Source: Pseudomonadota bacterium (lineage in GTDB: Bacteria > Pseudomonadota > Gammaproteobacteria > Burkholderiales > Methylophilaceae). Taken from it: DNA of 64,000 nucleotides. Of the stretch, positions 55,205-64,000 are shown one piece after another (position 1 is the stretch's first letter; each line of letters begins with the position of its first letter). The position numbers were made by a program, and so were the translations under genes. The notes under the pieces were generated by a model. It searched no databases and was not told the DNA's origin. It saw only the letters and a program-made list of their open reading frames with translations. The DNA lies in the NCBI GenBank assembly GCA_029782295.1, contig JAKOVB010000174.1, positions 119,030 through 183,029 on the forward strand, in the 5' to 3' direction.

Positions 55205-55645
55205 ATGTCAAACGCCGCCCTTTCCGACACATCCCCTAAAAACGTCGCCGAGACACTGGCGGCTACCCATGACCGGGCCTGGATCCGCTCAGTTGTTAGC
55301 TATCTCGACCAGTGCCTGCAGAAGAGTCCTTTAGACCGTCTGATCACGCTATGGGGCCTTTCTGCGGCGGAGGCAGGCGAGCTCTTCGGAATTTCACGGC
55401 AGGCCTTTGCTAAATGGCAACAATCCGGTGCGCCACATGATCGAAGCCCTGCTATTGCAGCTTTAGAGGACTCGACAGATCTGCTCGAGCGGCACCTGAA
55501 GCGGGAGCGTATCCCCGCCGTTGTCCGTCGGCCTGCCCCGTTGACGGATGGCAAATCGCTAATCGACCTTGCCCGAGAGGGCAAGCACGACGAGGTTTTA
55601 GCCGCGACAAAAGCCATGTTCGATTTGCGCCGCGTCCAGCCTTGA
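55205..55645 (+). CDS. Xre/MbcA/ParS-type antitoxin
   Basis: 146-aa protein. Central helix-turn-helix (LWGLSAAEAGELFGISRQAF, AKWQQSGAPHDRSPAIAALE) and C-terminal toxin-binding region (PLTDGKSLIDLAREGKHDEV) typical of antitoxins paired with RES toxins. The stop codon overlaps the TTG start of the toxin gene. Confidence 0.85.
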   Translation: MSNAALSDTSPKNVAETLAATHDRAWIRSVVSYLDQCLQKSPLDRLITLWGLSAAEAGELFGISRQAFAKWQQSGAPHDRSPAIAALEDSTDLLERHLKRERIPAVVRRPAPLTDGKSLIDLAREGKHDEVLAATKAMFDLRRVQP

Positions 55646-56229
55646 CGCCGCGGCCGCTCAACCTGCCGGCGGGCCGAGTCTGGCTGCGCGTCGCAAAGCC
55701 TGACTGGGCCGACCCACTGGACCCCGGCTACGCCAAGAACGTCGGCGGTCGCTGGAATCCCCCGAACTCGTTTCCGACCCTCTATCTCAGCGGCAACGTG
55801 ATCACGGCACGATTACAGATTGAACGAATGTGTGCGGGAACTCCCATTACCCCCGATGACCTGGCCGACGATGCTTACATGCTCGTCGCGGCTACCCTAC
55901 CAAGCGCCCAGCCCAGCGCCGATGCAGTCACCGAGGAAGGGTTGATCGCATTAGGATTGCCAACTTCCTACCCGCTCGACGATCAAGGCCATTCGGTCTC
56001 GCATGCGACATGCCAGCCAATCGGAGCCAGCCTAGAGCAACAAGGACGGAGCGGAATATGGTGCAGATCCGCGTGCTCCCCAGATGGCCATGGACGAGAA
56101 CTTGCCTGGTTTTCCGGCTCGCAAAGAGCAGCTGCTGTTTGGAACAAACCATTACCCTTCGGCCTCTGGCGCCATGCGGACACGTGGCATGACGTTGAAC
56201 TGGCAGATCAGCGCGATCCTACCAATTAA
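55642..56229 (+). CDS. RES-domain toxin (NAD+ phosphorylase)
   Basis: 195-aa RES-domain protein. GRVWLRVAKPDWADPLDPGY starts the domain; Arg in GGRWNPPNS, a Tyr/Leu strand (TLYLSGNVITARLQIERM) and Ser in ELAWFSGSQRAAAVW give the conserved R-E/Y-S pattern. RES toxins degrade NAD+. It uses a TTG start within the antitoxin stop (TTGA), a common way to keep the toxin below the antitoxin. Confidence 0.85.
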   Translation: MTPRPLNLPAGRVWLRVAKPDWADPLDPGYAKNVGGRWNPPNSFPTLYLSGNVITARLQIERMCAGTPITPDDLADDAYMLVAATLPSAQPSADAVTEEGLIALGLPTSYPLDDQGHSVSHATCQPIGASLEQQGRSGIWCRSACSPDGHGRELAWFSGSQRAAAVWNKPLPFGLWRHADTWHDVELADQRDPTN

Positions 56230-56279
56230 ATAGAGTTTCTTTTGAGCCCCTTCCCCAACATGCACCGGTCGGATTAAGA

Positions 56280-56564
56280 ATGCGCTGTGTAATCCGAATA
56301 TTAGGTTTTGCTAATGGCGATGAATGTCCATTCGCAAATCTATTCGTCGAACGATTCGAGTTCGATGGGCACGATGGTCGTGGTTTTGGCTGGTACACGG
56401 CCGACCTCAACGCCGCCCAGAAATTCAATTCAAAGATGGAAGCTTTCGAGTTCATAAAAACGCAGTCTACAACGCACCCGATCCGCCCGGACGGGAAACC
56501 CAATCGGCCACTCACCGGAGCAACTGTCATGATCGAGCCCGTTGTCTCAGACACGGAGCATTGA
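56280..56564 (+). CDS. Hypothetical protein (94 aa)
   Basis: Small soluble protein (RILGFANGDECPFANLFVER, FDGHDGRGFGWYTADLNAAQ) with no recognised family; it lies between the RES toxin gene and an unrelated gene, on the same strand. A, T and codon usage are closer to the AT-richer TA region than to the 12-42 kb block. Confidence 0.5.
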   Translation: MRCVIRILGFANGDECPFANLFVERFEFDGHDGRGFGWYTADLNAAQKFNSKMEAFEFIKTQSTTHPIRPDGKPNRPLTGATVMIEPVVSDTEH

Positions 56565-56801
56565 GAATTTAGCGGCGGGCACCGACGCCTGCCGATCACG
56601 ATCCCGTGAAATCATCGCCCGCCGGCCGCAGTGGCACTCCAGTTTTCGCTTTGTCTGTACACCAGCAATACTCCCTGCGACAATGACGTTTGGCTGTACT
56701 GCCTGCGCGTGCCCACCGCGTAAATAGTGCATTTCGGCGTGTGCCATTTTCGGCGACCGAGTCTGTTTGAAATCGTGGGTCGGACTCGAGGAGCGCTGAA
56801 A

Positions 56802-57527
56802 GTGGATCCAATCTCGCTATTAAAATCCTACGCGCGCAAGATTCGCGCAACCCCTGCTGAAAACATCAAGCTCACTCACGGCCAGGCATTGGAAATCGCG
56901 GTTTCATTGGTATCCCGCTCCAACTCTTGGAATGAATTCGCGGCCAATCCACATGAACCAGTCCATCCAGCGACTGTGAGCGACTACCTTGCCTGTATCG
57001 TGCGAACGCAACGCCGGATAACTGCACTCAACGTTGCACCTTTCCTATCCCGCGGGGTTCGGTCGTATGCGGCTGTCCAATTCTACGCCGTTATTACCGA
57101 CTCGCCGCCATTTACCCAGCTGTGGGATTTGTTAGATGCCGAAGGCGTCATCACAAGCTGGTTTGTAGATGTCGGTACCTCAAGAAAGGCCCAATTGTCG
57201 GACGGTGAGACATTGCTCTCATTTCGGCTTGGTAGCTGGTACTTTGCGCATCGCGACGGCGATCGATGGCCCTGGGATACGACCCAGAAGCTAGCTCTCA
57301 CAATGGGGTTCTCGGAAGATGAAGCATCAACAATTCGCCAATTGCAAAGGGAAGCTCCAAATCACAGTTGGGATCTGGAGCTATGGTTCGAAGTAGGAGT
57401 TCTTGATCCGGACCAGCGACTGTTCTTGGAGGATTTGAAAAATTCGCCGGGATGGCAGGCCACCTTTGACGATCTATATGATACTGATGGTGGTCGCGGC
57501 AGCTACTCTCAGGACTTTACATCCTAG
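56802..57527 (+). CDS. Hypothetical protein with a toxin-island-type N-terminal motif
   Basis: 241-aa protein. I choose GTG 56802 (GAGGAG eight bases upstream) over the distal ATG at 56727, whose extra residues look non-coding. The first 45 residues (SLLKSYARKIRATPAENIKL, THGQALEIAVSLVSRSNSWN) match a short helical motif found at the start of many plasmid proteins of unknown role, including some annotated as glyoxalase-superfamily. The rest (AVQFYAVITDSPPFTQLWDL, SWYFAHRDGDRWPWDTTQKL) is unfamiliar. Confidence 0.5.
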   Translation: MDPISLLKSYARKIRATPAENIKLTHGQALEIAVSLVSRSNSWNEFAANPHEPVHPATVSDYLACIVRTQRRITALNVAPFLSRGVRSYAAVQFYAVITDSPPFTQLWDLLDAEGVITSWFVDVGTSRKAQLSDGETLLSFRLGSWYFAHRDGDRWPWDTTQKLALTMGFSEDEASTIRQLQREAPNHSWDLELWFEVGVLDPDQRLFLEDLKNSPGWQATFDDLYDTDGGRGSYSQDFTS

Positions 57528-57657
57528 TCAAATTGGATTTGCGATCATTTCAGAAAATTCTGACCGCAGGCTCGGGCCATTGCGCTGGGCCCCCATCTAC
57601 TTTTTCGGGACGTAGCAGCGAGACGTTTGACCGTCTCGCTGCTGGATCGACTCCCTA

Positions 57658-57855
57658 TTATCGGTTCATGAGATAACCATGAACACGGTAGCAGTCGTAC
57701 AGGTTCTTCAACGCCGGCTTCTCCATGAGCTGGCTATGCTTCTCAAAGCAGGCGCGCATTTTCTGCTCGAGCGCCGGATCGTGTTTGGCATTCGCTGCAC
57801 TGAATGCCAAGACAAGCGATGAGACCACGAGTGTTTTCAACAGTAGCGTCTTCAT
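57658..57855 (-). CDS. Small exported protein (65 aa)
   Basis: Signal peptide (LLLKTLVVSSLVLAFSAANA) followed by about 40 residues with two Cys (MRACFEKHSQLMEKP, LYDCYRVHGYLMNR), likely one disulfide or metal site. ATG 57855 has GAGGAG upstream. It follows the bufferin-like gene in the same orientation and may belong to the same metal-handling operon. Confidence 0.6.
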   Translation of the reverse strand: MKTLLLKTLVVSSLVLAFSAANAKHDPALEQKMRACFEKHSQLMEKPALKNLYDCYRVHGYLMNR

Positions 57856-57884
57856 AGCGATTCTCCTCATTTGGGTTTCCGGAT

Positions 57885-58151
57885 TCAGTTCATTTCCGGC
57901 TTCTCTTTCATTTTTGCCTTGGCGGCATCGCACTCGGCCTTGCTGAGCTCGAGAAAGCCTTGGCTCTTGCAGGCGTTCTGGCCCTTGCAGGAATTCTTGG
58001 CGCTCATACAGGCCGACTGACCCTTGCAGGCGTTCACACCGACGCACTTGACTTTGGCCTCCTCCGCGGCATTCGCGGTAACAGCAATACTGGAGAACAT
58101 CACCGCCGCAGCGGCGGCCAAGGCGAGACCCGATGTCTTACGAGAGCTCAT
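57885..58151 (-). CDS. Bufferin-like periplasmic metal-binding protein (BufA2-like)
   Basis: 88-aa exported, Cys-rich protein. The signal peptide runs to TANAAEEAKV; the mature part repeats a CKGQ/ACKGQ theme: KCVGVNACKGQSACMSAKNS, CKGQNACKSQGFLELSKAEC. This pattern is typical of the DUF2282-related BufA2 family, small secreted proteins that bind or sequester copper-type metals, often after post-translational modification. The maturation genes bufB/bufC are not seen next to it. ATG 58151 has AAGGAG upstream. Confidence 0.72.
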   Translation of the reverse strand: MSSRKTSGLALAAAAAVMFSSIAVTANAAEEAKVKCVGVNACKGQSACMSAKNSCKGQNACKSQGFLELSKAECDAAKAKMKEKPEMN

Positions 58152-58226
58152 TTGCAATCTCCTTTCTGGTGGTTTGACTGAAACAACTCAGGACCGTTCA
58201 ACCTCAAACATCGCTAACCAAAAGGC

Positions 58227-58685
58227 TCATTCGGCATGATGCCGAGAAAACACCGATGACCTGCCGTCTTTGGCGACGAGCAAGACCTCATACGGTTTGA
58301 CCTTGCCGGACACCTCCATCCCCGGTGAACCGGCCGGCATTCCAGGCGTCGTCAGGCCTTTCGCGACCGGTCGCTCGCGCAGCAGCCGCTTGATGTCTTC
58401 AGCCGGCACGTGTCCTTCGACGAAATAACCGCCAACTTCCGCCGTGTGGCACGCTTCCAGACGCGCCGGAATGCCGACGCGCTGTCTGATCGGCTTCAAG
58501 TCGCGGACGTCGTGTACTAGGACGGAAAAGCCCGACTTCCTAAGATGCTCCACCCACAGCTTGCAGCAACTGCAGTTCGCCATTTTGTACACCACCACTT
58601 CGGGCCCTACCGGCTCACGGGATTGCGCGAACGCACCGAAGGAGACTGACGCGAGCAAAACCAATAACAGTGTTTTCGTGTTCAT
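58227..58685 (-). CDS. DUF411 periplasmic metal-binding protein
   Basis: 152-aa exported DUF411 protein. The signal peptide (LLLVLLASVSFGAFAQS) is followed by VVVYKMANCSCCKLWVEHLR (Cys pair in CSCC as metal ligand), CHTAEVGGYFVEGHVPAEDI and PGMPAGSPGMEVSGKV with the conserved Met-rich loop. DUF411 proteins are commonly part of copper resistance operons. It ends 15 bp before the RND efflux fragment, in the same orientation. Confidence 0.88.
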   Translation of the reverse strand: MNTKTLLLVLLASVSFGAFAQSREPVGPEVVVYKMANCSCCKLWVEHLRKSGFSVLVHDVRDLKPIRQRVGIPARLEACHTAEVGGYFVEGHVPAEDIKRLLRERPVAKGLTTPGMPAGSPGMEVSGKVKPYEVLLVAKDGRSSVFSRHHAE

Positions 58686-58700
58686 AGGATATTCTCTGTA

Positions 58701-60332
58701 TCAAGTGGCCTCGGGCGACCCGTCGTTCAACCGTCGACCACGAATAAGCAAGTAGGCCGCCGGCACAACAAACATGGACAGCAACGGCGCGGTGATCATG
58801 CCGCCCACCATCGGCGCAGCGATGCGCTGCATGACCTCGGACCCTGTACCCGTGCCGATCATGATGGGAATGAGGCCAGCAATGATCACCGCGACGGTCA
58901 TCGCCTTTGGACGCACCCGGAGGACTGCGCCCTCGCGAATGGCCTCCATCAAATCATCCGCGGTCGTTTGTCCCAGCGCCACACGAGCGTTCCAGGCTTG
59001 CTTGAGGTAGATCAACATGATTACGCCGAACTCCGCCGCGACACCGGCCAGTGCAATGAAGCCAACGGCGCTCGCGACCGATACATTGTGGCCAAGCACC
59101 CAGAGCAGCCAGATGCCTCCTGCGAGCGCAAACGGCAGGGTCGCCATAATGAGCAGCGCTTCATCGAAGCGCTGAAAAATCATGTAGAGCAGAACGAAGA
59201 TGATCAGCAACGTTGCCGGCACAACGACTTTAAGCCGAGCCGTCGCCCGCTCCAGGTACTCGAACTGCCCGGACCAGGAGATCGAATAGCCGGCAGGGAG
59301 TTTCACTTGCTCGCCGACGATGCGTTGCATGTCACGCACAGCCGATCTCAGGTCCCGTCCGCGAATATCCACGTACACCCAGCCGGAGAGACGGGCGTTC
59401 TCGCTTTTGAGCATGGGCGGTCCATCGACAATCTTCAAATCCGCAACATCGGCAAGACGGATTTGCGCACCACGCTCCGTCAGTACGGGTAGCTCGCGCA
59501 ACTTGGCCAGCGAGTCACGGATCTCGCGCGGGTAGCGCACGCTGATGGGAAAGCGCTGCAGACCTTCTACGGTCTCCCCGATCGTCATGCCTCCGATCGC
59601 AGTGGCGACGACGCTTTGCACATCGGAAATATTAAGGCCATAGCGCGATGCCGCCTGACGGTCGATCTGCACATCGATATAGCGCCCGCCGGTCAGACGT
59701 TCGGCGAGCGCGGAAGTCACCCCAGGCACGCCTTTGACAGCGTGCTCGACCTGCAGGGCAATCCGATCGATCTCCTTGAGATCCGTGCCCGCGACCTTGA
59801 CGCCGACCGGACTCTTGATGCCAGTGGCGAGCATATCGATGCGATTGCGGATGGGCGGTATCCAGATATTGGCAAGGCCCGGCACGCGCACCAAGCGGTC
59901 CATCTCCTCGATGAGCTTGTCGGTTGTCATGCCCTTGCGCCATTGATCGCGCGGTTTGAACTGGACCATGGTTTCAAACATTTCGAGGGGTGCGGGATCC
60001 GTGGCGGTTTCCGCGCGTCCCGCCTTGCCCCACACTGTCGCCACTTCAGGCACGGTCTTGATAAGGCGGTCCGTCTGTTGCAGTAGCTGGGCCACTTTGC
60101 CTGCCGACAGTCCGGGTAGCGCCGAGGGCATATAGAGCAGGTCGCCTTCATCCAGCGGCGGCATGAATTCCCCGCCGAGGCGCATCATCGGCCATACCGT
60201 AATAATGACGATCGCGCCGGCGATGAGCAGTGTGGCCTTGGGATAGTGCAGTACCCGTTCGAGCAGCGGACGGTAGGCCGATGCGAAATTCCAATGACAC
60301 CATGTCTGAAAACTCGGCGCCGCGCTTTGCAT
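58701..60332 (-). pseudogene. C-terminal half of a CusA/CzcA-type RND efflux pump
   Basis: About 530 residues equivalent to the second half of a heavy-metal RND transporter (normally about 1040 aa). From [20 protein letters not shown] it shows membrane segment 7, the periplasmic PN2/PC domains ([39 protein letters not shown]) and the C-terminal membrane block ([40 protein letters not shown]). The N-terminal half is missing; instead the frame runs into the truncated outer-membrane gene. It cannot assemble a normal pump alone. Confidence 0.85.
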
Positions 60333-61200
60333 AACTCAGTTCGGTACTCCAATCCGGGTGCTTTTCTGCGCGTGCCAATTCCACTTCCGTCCGGGCAGCC
60401 GCGAGCCGCGCTACGAGCGGGGCCAGCGGTGCATGCTCGGGCACGCCAGCCAGTAGCGTGTCCATCGCGTGCTCGACCTCACGATCGGAAGGCAAAGGTC
60501 CCAGCGACCGCACGGCCTCCGTGCCGATCCAGCGGGAAAGCTCGGCACGCTTCATTTGCGCATCCTGCTCGAGAGCGAGGATGCGCTCATCAAGCCGCGC
60601 CGCGAGTGTCTGAGCGCCGAGCGCTTCGGCCGCCGAAGCGCGTCCACTTTCAAGCGCCGCACGAACCGCAGTAGCCTGCAAGTCCGTCTCCGATTTGATT
60701 TCGCGCAAGCGCGCGAGTAACTGCTCGGCTACGGCGACTGCGATCCAGGCTTCCGCAGCCGCGCGGGCCGTATCGAACCGACTCTTTTGCAACTCCGCTT
60801 GGGCAACGTCGATGGCACGCTCGGCTCGCTCGCCTTGCAACCGGCGCTTGTCACGGGCGGGAAAGCTTTGCATCAGGCCGATTTTGCGCATCGTCATGAA
60901 GTCGCGCGTGAAGGAAAAGCGATCGGCCGTATCGACAGGAAGGTTCTCTACACCGGTCATGAGCTGCGGATCGGGCAGCCGGCCCGCACTCGGCGCGACG
61001 ACCTGCGCCGCCTCGAGTGTCGCCTCGGCCGAGGCGACTTGCGGGGCTTCGCGCAGTGCTCGATCGATGACTTCTTCGAGCGGAAGTAGTGGGGAACCTC
61101 CATATGCAATGGACGCAGGGCCGATCATGGACAATGACAGCGCAGCGATTATTCGAGCGATAGAGAGAGTCCACGCCTCATTCATAAGGATCTTGGGCAT
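60148..61200 (-). pseudogene. TolC-family (CusC-like) outer-membrane factor, 3'-truncated and joined to cusA
   Basis: N-terminal two thirds of a TolC/CusC-like channel: signal sequence (SIARIIAALSLSMIGPASIA), LLPLEEVIDRALREAPQVAS, LPDPQLMTGVENLPVD and the long helices to [20 protein letters not shown]. The family sequence stops near 60290; beyond it the bases belong to cusA in another frame, so the last residues ([20 protein letters not shown]) are out-of-family. The rest of the channel, the whole membrane-fusion gene (cusB) and the first half of cusA are absent. ATG 61200 has AAGG upstream. Confidence 0.8.
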
Positions 61201-61286
61201 AAGGGATACCTTGAATCTTGATGATGCTGCCGCAGCCCACCGCCGCGGGAAGACCGTGGCAGCGGGCATCGCACCGTCGCATACGC

Positions 61287-61661
61287 TCAGCGTCGCTTCG
61301 GGCATGGGACGGATACGACTTTGACGCTATCCATTACTTTTCCAGGGGGACCGTAGTGTTCGCTGACGGACTTTTTGCAGTTTCGCGCACCGCGATCGAG
61401 GGCCTCGACGACGGGCGGGGACTTCTCTTTTGCGTCAACGCACACGCGCCGGTCGTATCCCTTTTCGGGATGACCCACATGCCCCCAACGATATTGGGTA
61501 CAGGGTTCTCTGGCCGCGAGCCGCACAGCCGACGGACGCGGCGTTTCCTTAGGATCCTGAGAAGCGCGGACTGCAGGAGTCGAGGCCTGGATGACGAGCG
61601 ATGCCGTCATCAGTACCGCGCCCATCATCGGGGCGAGCAGAATGGATTTCGATGAGTTCAT
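61287..61661 (-). CDS. Exported hypothetical protein (124 aa)
   Basis: Signal peptide (LLAPMMGAVLMTASLVIQAS), then a mature part with several Cys (REPCTQYRWGHVGHPEKGYD, RRVCVDAKEKSP, VPCPKRR). Small Cys-containing exported proteins are frequent in metal-resistance clusters. No named family. It lies upstream of the tolC-cusA remnant in the same orientation. Confidence 0.58.
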   Translation of the reverse strand: MNSSKSILLAPMMGAVLMTASLVIQASTPAVRASQDPKETPRPSAVRLAAREPCTQYRWGHVGHPEKGYDRRVCVDAKEKSPPVVEALDRGARNCKKSVSEHYGPPGKVMDSVKVVSVPCPKRR

Positions 61662-61771
61662 GACACACCTCTTCAATGCACTGATCCGAATCGTGCGAAG
61701 GCGTACCGCCACGCACGGACTGCAGCGCCGCTGATGAGGCGGGCTGCGTCGTCAGCAGATCGAGGTGTGGG

Positions 61772-62179
61772 CTACAAACGCAACCGGCCCGTGCGCAGAT
61801 ATGTCTCTGTGCCAGGACAAGCCGGAGGATGGAGAGGAATGCGAGAGGTGAAACTAAGTCGGTCAGGAACAACTAAAGGTGGACTGACCGTGAGTGCAAC
61901 GCCGTTGCCGGCAAAGGGGTTCCCCGTCACCGGAGCCAGATGGGATTCCCTTGAGTCCACCGCGACGACTGTGGAAGTGGTCGTGGCAGGAGCGGCAGCA
62001 CAGCAATCGATGGATTGACCACTCGTGCCCTTCTGATCCGAACCCGGATCGCACGGCATCTGGTTGCCTGCCGGGCAGCAACTCAACAGCAAGGGATTCA
62101 TCGCGCACGCCAAAAGCGGCTGCACGACCCCGAGGAGGCCGAGCCACAGTCCCGCAATCAGAATAAGACGGCGCATCAC
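61772..62179 (-). CDS. Exported Cys-rich hypothetical protein (135 aa)
   Basis: Signal peptide (LILIAGLWLGLLGVVQPLLA), then CAMNPLLLSCCPAGNQMPCD and SIDCCAAAPATTT, giving six Cys in 50 residues. The C-terminal 60 residues are low in Cys and possibly disordered. Metal binding in the periplasm is likely given the neighbours. No family recognised. Confidence 0.55.
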   Translation of the reverse strand: MMRRLILIAGLWLGLLGVVQPLLACAMNPLLLSCCPAGNQMPCDPGSDQKGTSGQSIDCCAAAPATTTSTVVAVDSRESHLAPVTGNPFAGNGVALTVSPPLVVPDRLSFTSRIPLHPPACPGTETYLRTGRLRL

Positions 62180-62378
62180 GACATTAAGCCCTTGGCGGAT
62201 AAGGTAACACGACCGCTATGGGCAGACAAAGTTCACGCTTTCGTGCTGAGCGGCACGTGACTCGCAGCTCATTTTTGCCCGAAAACGGAGGCCAGTCCAT
62301 GCTTGACTGCCTTCATCCGGGTCTTCGAGCAACGTGAAGAGAATTAAGCGAACGGGCCGATGGTGGGCGTCATGGCGC
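62180..62378. other. Intergenic region
   Basis: No gene or clear repeat in this 199-bp gap. Confidence 0.4.
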
Positions 62379-62984
62379 CTAAGCTAGAGGAAGCTTGCCC
62401 CAGATCCAAAGCCCGAATACGACCGCAAGAATCAGGAGCTGCGGGATAACGGTCTCCCAGGTAGCGTAGATGCCCAGCAAATCCCACGTGGCGTGCCACC
62501 ACGTCGCCGTGACTGAAAGAACGCCAGTCTCCTGAAGCGCGTGGAAACCTTTGCCTGTAAGAATCACTGCCAAGATCGCCATCAGCATGGAAGACAAATT
62601 GAAAATCTTTCGGATGGGAATCCTGGCGCTCGATTGCAGCAGCAGCCAGGACAGTGCGATGAGAAGCGCAAAGGAAACCGTGACGCCGATCGCCATGGCG
62701 GTTGTGCCGAGAGCACCGCCTTCGAGCGCGATCGCGCGCATGAACAGAACGGTCTCAAACGCTTCGCGAAACACGGCCATGAACGCGATAGCTGCGAGGC
62801 CCCAGAGATTTCGTCCTTGCAGAGCGGTTTTGACTTGTACTTCAATGAACTGTCGCCACCGGGACATCTCTGTTCGGCTGTGCAGCCAAAATCCGATATA
62901 GAGCAACACTGCGACGGCGAATGGCCGTAGTTCACGTTCATAGGCCTGAAACGCAGCTTGGTGATCGCCTCGCGCTATCGTCAA
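62379..62984 (-). pseudogene. FTR1-family iron permease, N-terminally truncated
   Basis: About 201 residues of an FTR1/EfeU-type iron permease: VAVLLYIGFWLHSRTEMSRW, LWGLAAIAFMAVFREAFETV (second REx(x)E motif, here REAFE), FLMRAIALEGG-like LFMRAIALEGGALGTTAMAI and the C-terminal membrane helices to GLWIWGKLPLA. The first REGLE motif and the first three membrane helices are missing; the frame before is joined to a GDHQAAFQAYERE segment that looks like the periplasmic N-terminal part. An internal deletion is likely. Start TTG 62984 is uncertain. Confidence 0.7.
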
Positions 62985-63007
62985 CTCTCCCGCGAGAATA
63001 TTCCCTC

Positions 63008-63631
63008 CTACAAGAGGCGGCCAACTTCGGACCGCATTGACACCGCGAGCGCCGGGAAGCGAAAGTAGAGTCGCGCCAGCGGTCGATGGATGAGAGATGA
63101 ACGACGCAGATGGCGCTCGACTGACACAATTGTTTCCTCAGCTATCAGGGCACCGTCGCCGTTCTTCCAAAGTCGAACCTGTAGTTCTTCGCGAACGCGG
63201 CCAAGGCGTGGTTGCGTGGCTATGCTCAGTGTTGTTTGTGTCATGAGGCTAACCCCGCTACACCTCCATTCGCTCGATGGCAGCAGCCGTGACTCCCCGC
63301 GGGCATCCTGAGCGCTGAAATTCGTCCGTCCGGCGGAATCGACCTCAATGCGCACGGCAGTAGCTGCATAGAGAGAAGGGGTCCTGGCGCCTTGAATCAA
63401 AGAATCTAGCGAGGTATCGATAGGCAATGCCTCATTGTAGACCTGCGCGGCTGAATTGTTCGGGGCTGGCTCTCCATGAATCGCGTAAATGCCAGACAGT
63501 GTTTCACATGCGCCCGATGGGGAAATGGCGGCCCAGGCCGGGGGTGGTTTGCGCGCGCCTTCGTTGGTCGACGCGCACGCGGCGATGGCAATCATGGTGA
63601 CCATGGCGAGTAAGCGGGCGTTGATGCGCAT
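63008..63631 (-). CDS. Predicted lipoprotein (207 aa)
   Basis: Lipoprotein with signal LLAMVTMIAIAAC (Cys near residue 19). The mature part is beta-rich, with two Cys (PSGACETLSGIYAIHGEP, SSEWRCSGVSLMTQTTLSI), and ends in a basic helix. No family recognised. It follows the uppP fragment by 1 bp. Confidence 0.6.
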   Translation of the reverse strand: MRINARLLAMVTMIAIAACASTNEGARKPPPAWAAISPSGACETLSGIYAIHGEPAPNNSAAQVYNEALPIDTSLDSLIQGARTPSLYAATAVRIEVDSAGRTNFSAQDARGESRLLPSSEWRCSGVSLMTQTTLSIATQPRLGRVREELQVRLWKNGDGALIAEETIVSVERHLRRSSLIHRPLARLYFRFPALAVSMRSEVGRLL

Positions 63632-63632
63632 C

Positions 63633-64000
63633 TCAGTAGCCCGCGTGATGCAGGAGCGTGACGAACGTTGCAGCAATCAAACAGTAAATCCCAAAAAAGT
63701 ACCAGCGACCGCGTTCTAACCATCGGCTCAGCCACTTCAACGCCAGAACCCCGGCGATAAATGCGAAAACCGCGCCCAGCAAGCACGGAAATACTGCGGA
63801 TGCCACGGTTACTGCCGTATCTGCGCGCTGCGCTTGTATTAACCGCAGCGCTTCACGGATTAACACGGGCGGCGTCAGGATTAACGCCAAAACAAAACTG
63901 AATGTCTCGGCACAAGATTTTGTCACTCCGACAAGGATGCCCGTGGAGATGGTCGCCCCGGAACGTGAAAACCCACGAAATGGCAAACAGAACGCCTGAA
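63633..64000 (-). CDS. uppP: Undecaprenyl-diphosphatase (UppP/BacA), N-terminal part outside window
   Basis: C-terminal part of UppP. The frame is open to the window edge (QAFCLPFRGFSRSGATIS), matching the family's PGxSRSGxT catalytic motif; ETFSFVLALILTPPVLIREA and the final membrane helices follow (LKWLSRWLERGRWYFFGIYC). It recycles undecaprenyl pyrophosphate at the inner membrane and confers bacitracin resistance. 5' end lies beyond 64000. Confidence 0.82.
   Translation of the reverse strand, partial: QAFCLPFRGFSRSGATISTGILVGVTKSCAETFSFVLALILTPPVLIREALRLIQAQRADTAVTVASAVFPCLLGAVFAFIAGVLALKWLSRWLERGRWYFFGIYCLIAATFVTLLHHAGY

Noticed and set aside
1..64000. tRNA, rRNA or IS elements
   Set aside because: No rRNA-like stretch, no transposase motif and no convincing tRNA cloverleaf was noticed by eye; a tRNAscan/Infernal run would be needed to exclude them formally.

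Overview
The window is GC-rich proteobacterial DNA, most like a gamma- or betaproteobacterium. It carries most of a large conjugative element (plasmid or ICE; no integrase, IS element, rRNA or tRNA gene was seen). Evidence for this is a partition locus with a centromere-like palindrome cluster (5.1-8.4 kb), a DnaA_N-domain replication-initiator candidate (8.8-9.9 kb), a second Spo0J-type ParB (10.1 kb), an ssb gene, a relaxosome / coupling protein / F-TraI-like relaxase operon (43.9-49.2 kb) and several toxin-antitoxin modules.

Layout. 1-4.1 kb: CPBP protease, a sensor kinase with an ABC-type periplasmic binding partner, and a ParB/sulfiredoxin-fold-like protein. 4.3-11.3 kb: maintenance and replication (parA-parB, palindrome cluster, initiator, second parB, PadR regulator). 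11.3-12.5 kb: PIN / UPF0175 toxin-antitoxin pair and a small ORF. 12.7-42.6 kb: about 38 genes, all on the + strand, mostly small and of unknown function. Recognisable ones are DUF4942, a frameshifted PAPS-reductase-like gene, DUF932, DUF4262, a DUF5983-like protein, an N6-methylase-like protein, VbhA/Fic, two GHKL ATPases, a methyltransferase, a ParB-like protein, an ADP-ribosyltransferase-like protein, KlcA/ArdB antirestriction, a DUF6878-like protein and SSB. 42.6-43.6 kb: S49 protease. 43.6-43.9 kb: probable oriT. 43.9-49.2 kb: mobilisation operon. 49.2-57.5 kb: ECF sigma, lipoprotein, CsrA paralogue, regulators, a Tus-like terminator protein with a perfect 25-bp inverted repeat, ParE and Xre-RES modules. 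57.6-64 kb: minus-strand metal-handling genes (bufferin-like, DUF411, RND and outer-membrane efflux, FTR1), several of them broken, ending in a truncated uppP.

The most striking signal is a family of 27 structured leaders between 12.5 and 40.5 kb. Each has an outer stem (usually CACGCCG/CGGCGTG), a long inner stem and a short terminal hairpin of the form nnGGC-AAnnC-GCCnn. The terminal hairpin ends 11-24 nt before the start codon in 26 of 27 cases. All three stems vary between copies with compensating changes, so pairing is conserved rather than sequence.

Working model (inference). An F-like nic core (GGGTGT/GG) lies on the minus strand at about 43.83 kb. If it is used, the minus strand is transferred and the region to its left enters the recipient first. 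That region is the uniform + strand block with KlcA, SSB, Fic, ADP-ribosyltransferase and ParB-like genes. An RNA polymerase using the incoming strand as template would express exactly this strand. The repeated leaders could then be single-stranded-DNA promoters, or co-ordinated RNA leaders, for an early-entry / anti-defence programme.
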